Numbered from the stretch's first letter, positions 33,101-43,639 are shown. The stretch: 64,000 bases of DNA from Campanula takesimana (GCA_026119855.1 JAOWBW010000358.1:62001-126000), one strand, 5' to 3'. Translations and numbers: made by a program. Notes: generated by a model not told the origin, from the sequence alone.

Positions 33101-34291
33101 ATGCGGAAGCGTACTAGAGAAAACACTGCACGAACAAGTCTCGAAGAACACGGAGTTGTTACACGAACAAAACCCAAAAAATTAAACTCAAAAGGATCTC
33201 CAAATCAAGAAACTTTGAGAGAAAACATGAAGAACCAAATCTGATTAATAATTTTGGGAATCAAGTTATTTTCTACAGCTCTTGTTTGACCCACTTATAT
33301 AGGCAGCCAATACATGTGAAGAAGGAACGAAATACTATAGATGTAAATGTGAAAGGAATAATGAAACAAAGCCTCAAAGTCACTGTTCGATGTACTGATC
33401 AATTGGAGTGCTTATACATTTCCCATGTGCGGATTCTTCTAAATCTCTTTGTCTTCTATTGTTGGGATTGGAGCCAAAACCGAGGAGAAAAGTCAAAACC
33501 AAAGAAAGGAGAAGGAGTAGCAAATCCGGCATGGGACTGACCAAGTGGGCGACCGCCCGTAGAAGGGGTGGGCGACCGCCCACTTAGACAGAAAGTCGGG
33601 GACAGACTTGTGGCGTGAATAGGAGTTGTTTGTTTGGGGTTGACTTTTGGTAAAGAAGTTTGCACACCATCCAACTTCCTGGTGGTCACGTGGGAGTGTA
33701 ATTCTTGGAGGTTAAGGAATTTGTTTCCTTAAGTAAAATAAGAATTATACTCCTCCCGTCTCTGATATACTCCGGGTAAATTAGGTTTTGATCAGGATTA
33801 GGTTTTGTATCCCTATAAATATATTGTGACTACCACCATAATATTTAGCACTTTACTTTGTGTAGGAGAAAGTTAGGATATCACAAGAGAGCACAAAATA
33901 AAGTGTAGGAGGGGGCCGGGGGCCTAGGAGAGCCATGGGGGGCGATCCTACAACTCGGTCATAGTCATATTATTTGTGTGTTCTTGGGAGAGGTGGGATA
34001 ATATGTATGAGGGATTATACATGGAGAATAGCCATGCTAGATCTAGGTGAGTGCATGTACTATGTTGTAATAATCTTTACATATTATAATGATATCCGGC
34101 TTGGTGCCTCCGGATGTAGCCACAGTGGGGTGGTGAACCGGGTTAACAAATCAGGGTGTCTATGTTCTTTCATATTACTTTATTCATGTGTTGAATTGTT
34201 TTCTCCATATTGATGACTGCTAGTATGGGCTAGTGGATACGGATCCCCACAATTCCCCAACATCTAAGTCTCCATGAGATGTTCCACATCA
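33101..34291 (-). repeat. 5' LTR of CRM-like copy C, split by a solo LTR
   Basis: LTR halves 33101-33459 and 34263-34291. The adjoining minus-strand sequence AGTTGGCATCAGAGCAGG (33083-33100) is the primer-binding site. Confidence 0.82.
33460..34262 (+). repeat. Solo LTR inserted in the 5' LTR of copy C
   Basis: 803 bp, TGTTGGGATTGG to TTCCCCAACA, flanked by TCTAT and TCTAA (one-mismatch target duplication; the undisturbed site TCTAAG is at 28484 in the other LTR). A TATAAATA near 33812 suggests plus orientation. Two GGGCGACCGCCC palindromes lie at 33547-33585. No internal domain is present, so it is a product of LTR-LTR recombination. It is the only unambiguous solo LTR here. Confidence 0.82.
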
Positions 34292-34384
34292 ATATGTGGT
34301 GTTGTACATAGAAAATCCCTGAAAAATTATGCCCGACTTTACCATCTAACTAAGACATGTGTAGCTGTCCATTGCATCTAACCC

Positions 34385-34500
34385 TTGTAATGTCCCCAAA
34401 AGAGTAGTTTAGTGGTAAAAGTCAAGCTTCATAATCTGTGATGTTTAAGGCTCGATCTCTCTCCTGCCTTCGAATTAGGACATAATGAAAAAAAAATTGA
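34385..34500 (+). mobile_element. tRNA-derived SINE-like sequence
   Basis: TAGTTTAGTGG at 34405-34415 matches the pol III A-box consensus (TRGYNNARNGG) exactly. GGCTCGATC at 34449-34457 resembles a B box 44 bp further on, and an A-run follows at about 34487-34495. The layout fits a tRNA-derived SINE; no target duplication was established. Confidence 0.5.
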
Positions 34501-34929
34501 TATAAGACATTTTTCAAATAAAATAGCATTTATTTTGATAAAAAGTAAAAATAAAATAGCAATTATTTTGATAAAAAGTAAAAATAAAATAGCAATTCTA
34601 TCCTTTTAGGCAATCGGACGAAAAGACCCTGATCCGATCCGATCTCCCACACATTCTCCTCCGTTTCTATCTCTCTTACCCTTTTCCACTCTTGAGTTAG
34701 AGTGAGCTTCTTCTTCATCACGATTGAGGTACTATCGTTTTAATATGAAGTTTTGGCTTTGAAATTCTTGTTGATTCCTTCCTAAATTATATGTATAATT
34801 CCATTTGCTTTTAGGGAAAAACAGCCCTAGATTGTTAATTTAAATTGCTGGACAAAATCATGTACTCCTTCACCGAAATTGATTTATCTGTATGGTTCCA
34901 AATCTTGTTTATAGACTACATCTAGTGTG

Positions 34930-35500
34930 GATTCTTGATTAGAACAGTAGTCTTAGATCCTTCCATGTATTAGGATAATGTCACGTGGAAGTAATGCTTT
35001 CTATTAGTGGATTCTCGATTACACTAGTTTTGAATCCTTCCATACTAGGAAAATGTCATTCGGAAGTAATTTTTCCTATAAGTGAATTCTCGATTTCAGT
35101 AGTTTTCGATCCTTCCATATACTAAGAAAATGTCTTCTGATAGTGGATTCTCAATTACCGTATTGCATATATATTTGGAAGATGTCACTCAAAAGCAATG
35201 TTTTCCATTAGTAAAATCTCGATTTAAGTAGTTTTGAATTCTTCCATATATCAGGAAAATGTCATTGGAGGTAATGTTTTTCATTAGTGAATTCTTGATT
35301 TTAGTTGTTTTGTATCCTTCCATATATTAAGAAAATGTCACTCAGAAGTAATGTTTTCCGATAGTAGATTTTCAAAGTTTCGAATTCTTCCATGTATATT
35401 TGGAAGATGTCACTCGGAAGCAATGTTTTCCATTAGTCCATACTCAGATTACATTAGTTTTTGAATCCTTCCATATATTTGGAAAATGTCACTCCACATT
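34930..35500. repeat. Minisatellite, about 75-bp period, 7-8 units
   Basis: Units share GAATCCTTCCATATAT, GGAAAATGTCACTCGGAAG, TAATGTTTTCCATTAGTG and ATTCTCGATT...AGTAGTTTT. They begin near 34955, 35029, 35103, 35163 (short), 35234, 35309, 35384 and 35466, with internal short units and substitutions. Segment 3 lacks the array: it joins the unique DNA before it (ATATGAAGTTTT) to that after it (CACTCCACATTATTG). Confidence 0.82.
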
Positions 35501-35504
35501 ATTG

Positions 35505-35525
35505 TTAGTTGCAAATTCCAACTTA
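35505..35525. other. Empty target site of CRM-like copies A/B
   Basis: ATTATTGTTAGTTGCAAATT is uninterrupted here. In segment 3 the same sequence is split after TAGTT by copy B, and in segment 1 TAGTTGCAAATT follows copy A. One TAGTT with no insertion scar is the pre-insertion state. Confidence 0.9.
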
Positions 35526-35821
35526 TGGTGGCTTTCTTTAGTATTATAACCAAATAGGGGCACTTATATAGAATTAGCTTATTGATTAGTGTTACCAATT
35601 TATGGCAACTCTAAAAACTTAGTTTTTCAATTATACCTAATTAGTATATTCTACCTAATTAGCTTTCAGTTCATCTCTGCTATTGAAACACACTTTTTCA
35701 TCTTATGTATCTATCTATTTTTGTCTCTCTTCCTTCCTCCATTTCTTTGTTTTTGTGTATGTGTTAATTGATGCAATCAAAGTGGTATCTAATTTTTGAA
35801 AAATAATATTAACTTTTGGAT

Positions 35822-35984
35822 AATGATATGTATAGTGAAAACTCAAAGGGAAAACTCATAGTGAAACACTGTAATCCGTTGGATTGTAATAAATGTTTGT
35901 GAGCTCCACTAATAAAAACTCATCCAACGGTTTAAAATGTTTCACTATGAGTTTTCCCTTTGAGTTTTCCCTATGTGTATCATT
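35822..35984. mobile_element. Foldback MITE private to segment 2
   Basis: About 65-bp inverted arms: AGGGAAAACTCATAGTGAAA on the left and its reverse complement on the right, separated by about 35 bp. The whole would fold into one hairpin. Not present in segments 1 or 3. The superfamily is uncertain because no clear target duplication was seen. Confidence 0.7.
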
Positions 35985-35994
35985 GTATTACATA

Positions 35995-36071
35995 CTACCC
36001 CCTTCAAAATAAATGTCCATTTTTCTCTTGATTATGAATGAAAAAGGGCATTTATTTTGAGACGGACGGAG
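35995..36071. mobile_element. Short Stowaway-like MITE, segment 2
   Basis: Inverted arms TTCAAAATAAATGTCC and GGGCATTTATTTTGAGACGG, TA on both sides. A truncated copy is at 17145-17206 in segment 1 and about 51900-51965 in segment 3. Confidence 0.65.
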
Positions 36072-36131
36072 TATAATACACCCGTCAGACATAAGTTTGT
36101 CTACAAATAGTTACTATAATACTCCATACTA

Positions 36132-36312
36132 CTCCCTTTGTCCCAAAATAATCTTCACATTTGGCTATTCAAACTTTTTAAGAATATGAACACTTACTTC
36201 ACTACCCATGTTTTGTTTATGCACTTTTAAGATCAAATTGTAGAAATGGGATGAACTTTATGAGACAATGAAAAATGGCAAATGAGAAGATCATCATATC
36301 TGGACGGAGGAG
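36132..36312. mobile_element. Second Stowaway-type MITE, segment 2
   Basis: Counterpart of 17264-17441, ends CTCCCTTTGTCCC and GGACGGAGGAG, flanked by TA. Confidence 0.75.
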
Positions 36313-36428
36313 TATATGTTATGCTAGTGTTCGCGGTAGTGGTGGTTGTATTTGAGGGATGGTGTATGGAAATGGATGGGGAGGCAAGGACATTATTGTA
36401 ACTTAATACTCAGTGCTTAGACTTTGCT

Positions 36429-36618
36429 GTGATTTTGGCAATCTCGCATATAATAGAAGGGAGTCGGAGTGCTATTTCGTTGGTTCAGCTTTAAGATTTG
36501 CATGCCCCCTCTTCTATATTTTTACCATATTCTGCAGAATCTACCAACTAGTGGCCGGTTTCCCCGTCGCGTTAGCCTTTTCTCGGTGCACGGAGCCCAC
36601 TTTTGACTTTTGAAGAAC
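36429..36618. other. Insertion of about 190 bp private to segment 2
   Basis: Segments 1 and 3 read GACTTTGCTCTCAACTTGAT here; segment 2 instead has GTGATTTTGGCAATCTCGC...GTTTCCCCGTCGCGTTAGC before returning to ACAAGTTTATGAAAATC. No inverted ends, domain or tRNA was recognised. A 66-codon frame (36413-36613) has no recognisable similarity. Confidence 0.55.
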
Positions 36619-36976
36619 AATGATTAATACAAGTTTATGAAAATCTGATGAATGAAATAATAAAATTTGTTTTTTTGTTAGTATTATGATGGTGGGCTAC
36701 TATCATTTTTAAAATTTTCAGTAGCGTAAACTTTTTTATTTAGGAAAACTGGGTCAAAATTGAAATAAGATAAGATACCATTTTTTTATAAAATGAGTTT
36801 TATTAAGGATATATTGATTTAATTGTCCTTATTTCATCTAATGAGCCTTAGCTCACAAGACATATAGTCTTGCTTTTCGAAAGGTCAAGGGTCGTTGTCA
36901 TAAAAAAGTTGTTCTTATTTCATACTTCACTCCCAGTTATGAAAAAATTGTCCTTATTTCATATATACTTGAGACT

Positions 36977-36984
36977 TATAAATA
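36977..36984 (+). promoter_or_regulatory. TATA box of P450 copy 2
   Basis: TATAAATA, 51 bp before the ATG at 37035; same context as copies 1 and 3 with a shorter CATT repeat. Confidence 0.7.
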
Positions 36985-37034
36985 GGAACAACTGGTTTAG
37001 CTACTCATTCATTCATTCATTCCAATTCTCAAAG

Positions 37035-38835
37035 ATGGTTTTCCTTACATTTATCTTCTCCTCTTTCCTCTTCTTCTTCTTCCTTCACTGTCACACGTTG
37101 TTCAACAAAGAAAACTTTCACCCGGCCCAACCGGCCTCCCACTCATCGGAAACCTCCTCGTGACCGGCTCCAAACCCCACGAGGCGCTAGCAAAGCTAGC
37201 AAAAAAGCATGGCCCACTCATGACCATCCGTCTTGGTAGTACGACAAAAGTCGTAGCCTCTTCTCCCGACATGGCTCGAGAAATACTCCAAAAAAATGAC
37301 GAGGCATGTTCGGGACGGATAATCCCCCATGCAATCAGCTCCCTAAAAGATCCAGATGTCGCAATGGTATGGATTTCCGCGCATGACACGTGGCGTAACA
37401 TACGTAAGGCCCTCAGCACATGCTTGACACATCAGCATAAACTCGATACGTTGCGGGCCCTACGACACACTGTTGTAGGAGAAATGGTCAATTTTGTTAA
37501 AGACGCTGGCGAAAAAGGGAGGCTGTAAATATCGGTACGTTAGCTTTTAGCACAGCCCTAAATATAATGTCGAACACTTGTATTTCAAAAAATGTGACCG
37601 GTTATAAGCCCGAAGACGTAAGTGGGTTTTTGAGAAATGTGAAGACGATAATGGAAGTTTGTGGGAAGTTTAATCTTGCGGATGTATTTCCTTTGCTTAA
37701 GCCATTGGACCCACAAAACCTACGGAGGCGAGGAACGGAGGCTTATGATTGGTTTGGTGGGTTGACTAATGGGTATATTACTGAGAGACTGCAACATAGG
37801 CTATCTGGATTGCCAAGATTTGGTGATTTGTTGGATTCACTTCTTGATTATAGTCAAGAAAATGAGTATTTTACTGTAAGGCATATCAGAGTTCTATTGG
37901 AGGTATGTACTTCTCCCTTAAACGAATGATTATAGTCGCGAGCTGGACTGTTGTGCAGTCAAACTGAACCCCCCCCCCCCCCCAATTACCCTTACTATAG
38001 TTATAATCTGCGGAATACTTTCCTTTTAAGAGTTGCAAAAGAATTCTGATGAAAAATTAAGCCTCTACTCATTTGTCTTCCCTTTTTATGTTTCATGCTG
38101 TTTTTTTTCCCAAATAGTTATCTGCATATATTGAGAATAGAATAAGAATTTCCCTTTTATTCTAATGAATCATTTCTGCATGAATTATAAATTAATTAGA
38201 ATTTTGTATTTACTTTTTTCTTTTTTTCAGGATTTGTACCTTGGAGGAAGTGAAACTAGCTCAAATACTGTGGAATGGGCAATGACTGAGCTATTACGCC
38301 ATCCCAAAGTATTCGCCAAGGTACGTGAAGAAATCTCTAAAAGCGTAGCGGAGAATGAAAATTAGATGAAGGGAAAATTATCGAACTGCCTTACCTGCAC
38401 GCGGTCATTAAAGAAACAATGAGACTTCATCTAGCCGTGCCACTTCTCATTCCTCACAGAACTGAGAAAATTGTTATACTGAGTGGTTACTCTATACCTA
38501 AAGACACTCAAATACTCGTGAACACGTGGGCCATAGCACAGGACCCAAAGTATTGGGAAAACCCTACGGCTTTTTTACCAGAAAGGTTCTTGACTTTAGA
38601 AATTGACTATAAAGGTCAACATTTTGAGTTTCTTCCTTTTAGTTCGGGACGGAGAATGTGCCCGGGGATACCTGTGGCTCAAAGGGTTGTGAGTTTGATG
38701 ATTGCTGCATTTGTGTACCATTTCGACTGGAAGCTCCCTCATCCGGTTGAAGATTTGGACATGGATGTTACTTTTGGGCTCACCTTAATGAAGGCCAAAC
38801 CACTTCTTGCTGTCCCGGTGACTCATGAAATCTGA
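37035..38835 (+). pseudogene. Cytochrome P450, CYP76-like, copy 2 (three single-base frameshifts)
   Basis: Exon 1 37035-37902, intron 37903-38230, exon 2 38231-38835. All main P450 parts remain: the hinge region, WxxxR in the C helix (DTWRNIRKA), I-helix GGSETSSNT, K-helix ETMR, PERF and FSSGRRMCPG. Breaks as written: one base missing near 37105 (just after the anchor), one G missing from a G-run near 37518, and one A missing near 38360 in exon 2. Each lies in or next to a short homopolymer. It does not share the 2-bp deletion of copies 1 and 3. Ignoring indels, exon 1 is 290 codons and the protein about 491 residues, the normal CYP76 length. It is either a young pseudogene or a gene with sequencing indels. 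Confidence 0.85.
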
Positions 38836-39932
38836 ATTATGGTTATTTTCGGAAAAAATATATATTATTGGATGAATAAATTAGCTTCCAGTAGTTGTCT
38901 TATGAATAAGTTGGAGACAAAGGCCATCTTTAGGCTGCTTGTAATTTATGGATAAATATCTCTATGTAATGTAAAAGAACCTCTTCTGCAAAAAAAAAAA
39001 AATGTGGGCTTTCTACATCCAGAAACAGAAAGGCCATGTGTGCATTGCAGTTTCATACACCCTCTTGTCAATCACAGTTGACTACTGTACTTATTACTCC
39101 CTTTCTTCCTTTCCAGTATAAAATAAATGTCATACTTTCAATTTTATGTCTCAAAATAAGTAGTTATAAATTTGAAAAGTCTTGCACATGAAAGAACCAC
39201 TAATCAGTTAAAAGTTCATGATCCTTTCTTTAAAAAAAAAAAAAAAAAAAGTTCTTTCATGTCAAACTCTTGTGAGAACACTTAGATCCGTTTCATATAA
39301 GAGACGGGTCGACCCATGACCCGTGTACAACATTATCCGCGAAGCGTAGGATCCCAACTCATGCTCCACTCAAAATCTGCCACGTGGCGATGACCCATTG
39401 GCCCAAAAAAAATTATTTTTTTTCCCCAAAAATAAATGTTTTTTTTTTTAGTTTTCATATTTATTTTTTTGACTGTTTTTTTTTTCGTTTGCCAAAAGTA
39501 ATATTTAGTATAACTAAATGTAACAACTGTTTTACTTATAAAGTAACATTGTTTATAAGTAAACGTAACACCAGTTTTACAAAAAATAATAGCTCATTTT
39601 ACTCATCATTCAACTGTAATACTAATTATAAATACGTGTAACACTAACAATAACTAAATGTAATTATCCTTATACTGAATGTAATAGTGTTTTTCCAGAA
39701 TATTTTTTATTTTTGAGTATTTTGATTTTATTTTTTAAAAGAAAGTAACATTTGAAAAATAACAACTTATATACATGAATGTAATTATTTGTACAGGTAA
39801 ATGTAAATGGTTGAATTATTACTTTTATATACATATGTGTTACAATTATGTATAAACACTGTTACATATATGTATTACTTTTATGTATACAAACTGTTAC
39901 TTATAGGTAATACGTTTGTTACATTTAGTTAT
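38836..39932. other. Segment 2, P450 downstream DNA
   Basis: No gene. Two A-runs (38990, 39231), a GTCGACCC/ATCCGCG-containing stretch near 39300, and from about 39480 to 39930 a T/A-rich tract with many scattered GTAAC, TGTAA and GTTAC words at irregular 15-40 bp spacing. The 85-codon frame at 39384-39641 is low-complexity and not believed. Same in segment 3 at 54543-55669. Confidence 0.55.
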
Positions 39933-40850
39933 TGTTAAAACCCTAGTTTCTTAACTAAGAGTTTTGACAAATAATTAAGAACTTAATATGGATTATCAAG
40001 AAATATACTGGAAATCATCAAGTCTTCACAGGTCCACTATCTTTACATGTCGAGATAAAAGACCTTCAAAGATAGCAGACCTTACTCTTTGCCAACTCAG
40101 CTCCCAGTCAAAGTCAATCCTGACATAACACTGTTCACAAACTTTATTCCAGTCAAAGATTAATGACTGACATATGCATTTCCAAGATGTTCAAGACCGT
40201 TGGAACTCAAACGGATACATACTGAAGACCTATAAAAGGAACTCTACATGACTAAAGAAAACACCTCTGTCTCTTGCCATTCAAACAAATTGATAAAAGC
40301 TTCTAAGCAACTCAATTGTAAAAGCACACTTGAATCTTATAAATCTGTGCAAAATAGACAAGCTAAAATAGATCTCATATAGCTACTTAAGAGCCATCTT
40401 AGAGGTCACCAAAACCCTCACATTTGTGAAACCTTTTTCTTTTCTTTTTTTGTGCTTTGCAACAAGTACAAAGCTTAGTTGGTGAGGCTAATTAGGCTGG
40501 AAAGTTCTAAGGGAATTTTCCTACAATTTATTGTAATTTCTCGACGAAGTATTATAGTGGATTGTCTCTTCATTGTTGAGGACAGTGAAGCGTGGATGTA
40601 GGAGAGTTGCAATACTCTGAACCACGTTACATCGTTGTGTTTGTGTCCCTTTTACTCACACTTATTCACACACTTATCACTTTTCATTTTCTCATTTATT
40701 TCTTCTATTTACTTTATTATTATTCCGCTGCATAAACTCAACATACACACACTGCACCTCAAGATAGTTTACCTACTCTGCCAAGATAGTCGACCTCTTG
40801 TGAACTAACCTTTTACCTGTTTAAGTGCATAAGTAGCACAAGTTCTTTCA
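39933..40850 (+). repeat. 5' LTR of the Copia element, segment 2 copy
   Basis: TGTTAAAACCCTAG to AAGTTCTTTCA, with TATAAAAG at 40231-40238. Followed by ATTGGCACCAGAGCTGG, the primer-binding site. Near-identical to 55670-56590. Confidence 0.85.
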
Positions 40851-40931
40851 ATTGGCACCAGAGCTGGTTTCTAAAAGACTTAAGTGTCTTCAAGCTTAAC
40901 ATCTTGTGAAGGATCCAGAAGCATTAACATC

Positions 40932-41721
40932 ATGCCTCAACCAAGAAGAAACAATGAGAAAGACATTCCACATGTTGATGACTGTGGATCATTTGAAATA
41001 TTCTCTTCCAAAATCAAGACTTACCTTGATTCAAACAGTGTTTGGAACTGGTTTGTACGTCATGAAGAAGTCAGAATACCCACTAAACCTGACACAAATG
41101 GAGGAGATGACAAATACAAAACCCCAGACCTTTGGACTGAAACTGAAAGACACTTAATAACAGCTAATCAAAAAGTCAAAAATTTTACAAAAAGTGTTAA
41201 TAACTCTTTGTCCAAGAAATTGGGAAAGTTGAAACTGCTAAAGAAGCTTGGGATTTAATCAAAACCAAATTTACTAAGCACACAAGTGTCAGAGCACAAA
41301 ACTTATATAACCTATTAAGGCAACTTGACAACTTTAAGTTTGCTGCTGGTGAAAGAGTTAGTGCTGCCAAAGACAGATTTGAAGACCTACTCAGACTAGT
41401 GTCAGACCATGGCAAGAAATTGGATCAACAAGACATATGTCTGAAAATATTTTCAAGTCTCCCTCAAGAATATGAAAAAGTTTCACTACCCATAAGAGAA
41501 GGTATTGAATGGCCAACCATGACTGTTGAACAATACTTTGGAAAATTGGAAGCATATGAACTTGAAGGGACTGTCAAATTACCCACCATAGCATTATCTT
41601 TAGCCAATGCTCACACCATAGTTCTTGCTGCACAAGAAGCTCCAAAATATTACTCACAACAGGACATTGACTCCCTAATCTGCAATGCTATTCAGAAAGT
41701 CAACCTATCCCAAAAACCTGA
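40932..41721 (+). pseudogene. Copia gag, truncated copy in segment 2
   Basis: ATG at 40932 (MPQPRRNNEKDIP). The gag core follows (WFVRHEEVRIPTKPDTNG), a frameshift near 41185 shifts the frame, then HGKKLDQQDICLKIFSSLP and YFGKLEAYELEG. The homology to the longer copy stops abruptly at 41721 and A-rich DNA follows, so zinc knuckle and pol are absent. The remaining residues of the open frame to 41908 are read-through into the A-rich tract. Confidence 0.82.
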
Positions 41722-42900
41722 TGAAAATAGAAAGAAATTGTCACAAAATAAAACATACTGTATGCACTTTTACATAATATCACTATACAAAAATAAAAAA
41801 ATTATCATAATAAAAAATATAAAAATTTTAAATTTTAATTCTAATAAAAATAAAAATATTAATATTTTTTTCACAAATTTAATCAAAATAGACAACAAAA
41901 GCAAATAAATAATGTAATTAAATTAATATCAACACAAAAATTATAAGCAAATCATAAGGTAAAAATAAGTATAAAAAAAATAAAACTAAAATCAAAAGAC
42001 GTTGGAAAAATAAAATAAAAATAAAAAAGTAAGAAATATCATATCTTAATCAAAGGAAAAACAATGGAACAGAAGTATTTAAATATAGAAAATAGGCTCA
42101 AATAAATTAAAAAAAAAAACTATAAATTTACTATCAAAAAACAAAAACTCAAACTAAAATAAATATTAAAATATACATATACAAATTTAGAAATAAATAG
42201 AAATAAAAAATTAAATCCTAATCAAAATAAAGAAAAACAATGGAAAACCATTCACAAAATAGATAAAATAACAAACGAAATGTTCAAAAATACATAACCA
42301 AGAAAGTAATATAAAAAACACAATCAAAGAAAATTGTACATTGAAATACGTAAATTCAAATTTAATTAAAAAAATAAAAAAATAAAACAATAACAAAAGT
42401 AATCAAAATAAACAAATAAAGTGATAAATAAAATCAAATCAAAAATAAAAACAGGCAGATAAAATAAAGAGTAAAACTAAAATCAATATCAAATTTAAAA
42501 ACATAAACAAAGAAAAAATATATAACTAAAATGTATATATACATATATATTTAAAAAATAAAATCTTAATCAAAACTTAAAAAAAATTAAAAGCAAATTT
42601 ATAATTTGTATCAAGGTGTAATACGACAAAAAGAAATGAAAAACAAAAGAGAAGTAAATGAAATCGAATTATAAAAAACAAATTTAAAGAGAATGGAAAA
42701 TAATTCAAAATGAAAATTATGATGAAAAGAATGATTAGTGTTAACTTACTTGAAACTGGATCTTTCTTGGAGCTTGATTGGCAATGGCATATAAAACAAA
42801 AGATCATGTCTCCTAACCTATTTGAAAGAAACACACAATTGTGTATGAAAAAAAAAAGAAAGAAAAAAAAAGGAAAGATACGTGGGAGATAGAGAGATGG
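41722..42900. other. Strand-asymmetric A-rich tract
   Basis: About 1.1 kb with very high A on the plus strand and little G or C. Degenerate units recur: TCYTAATCAAA..AAAAACAATGG at 42046, 42215 and 42558 (last one diverged), and AAAATATACATATACAAATT / AAAATGTATATATACAT at 42168 and 42527. No believable ORF. The right end contains an A/G-rich run (42848-42890) before normal composition resumes. Confidence 0.6.
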
Positions 42901-43639
42901 GAAGGGAGGAGGTTGTGTGGGCATTTGAGAATTGTGTTTATTTTACTAATGGGTTTTATTGTGTGACTTTTCAATTATTGGGCTCTAATGCTTCCACTTC
43001 TCAAATTTTAAAATGAAGGGTTTCAAAGGTGTTACCAAGTATATCGCAAATATATGTTATTCTACTTATATCAGTTGGTATATTTTACTTCACATAATCA
43101 TAGAACTATATATATAGTAATACATCATAAGTAAGTTCAATAGTCCTATATTAAAAGTAAATAATTATCTACAATGATTATTTACCTATTCCTATTCCTA
43201 TTCCTATTGAATAAGGTTTAATGACATGTACTTAATCTTATTACATTTATAATTATCATTGTAATAGTTGAAATGAATTTACAACATGCATAAGTACAAT
43301 GCATGTTCACATTATCTTTATGACTATAACTACTGATACATATGAATAGATACTTTCTCATTATGACTATACATCGTACATATTCTTAAAGTACTTATAC
43401 CCATAACTAAGAATGTAACCTATAGTATCTGACTAATTAGCAACAAACGAAGAGTTTTAGCATTGATGACATTTATCCTACGTGGGAGCCTTAAAGGCAA
43501 GATAAACCAAATTCATGATGATGTGTCGTTCCCATGGTGAGTTTGGCCTACTTTAAAATACTATAAGTATAGATTTTATTAGTACGTACAATAATAAAAA
43601 CATTCAAAAAATAAACACTTACTTGGTGATTTGACTGAG
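42901..43639. other. Unassigned AT-rich DNA
   Basis: No gene or repeat recognised apart from a CCTATT microsatellite at 43188-43211. Confidence 0.5.

Larger units (their letters stand above)
28133..34291 (-). mobile_element. CRM-like Gypsy retrotransposon, copy C (complete but decayed)
   Basis: Two LTRs (28133-28505 and 33101-34291, the latter enlarged by a solo LTR), decayed gag-pol between, and flanking ATATG duplications at 28128-28132 and 34292-34296. Its RT and integrase resemble copy B, but the LTRs are unrelated and shorter (373 bp without the insertion), so it is a different family of the same clade. Confidence 0.85.
34598..41721 (+). other. P450 segment 2 (duplicated unit)
   Basis: Homology to segment 3 starts at TCCTTTTAGGCAATCGGA (34598; 45289 in segment 3) and ends at CCAAAAACCTGA inside Copia gag (41721; 57465). 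Unlike segments 1 and 3 it lacks the CRM-like insertion and the first Stowaway, but it keeps a minisatellite and has a private foldback MITE and a private 190-bp insertion. Confidence 0.85.

Noticed and set aside
41760..42960. Frames of 60-115 codons in the A-rich tract
   Set aside because: Low-complexity Lys/Asn/Ile or Phe/Leu translations that follow base composition.
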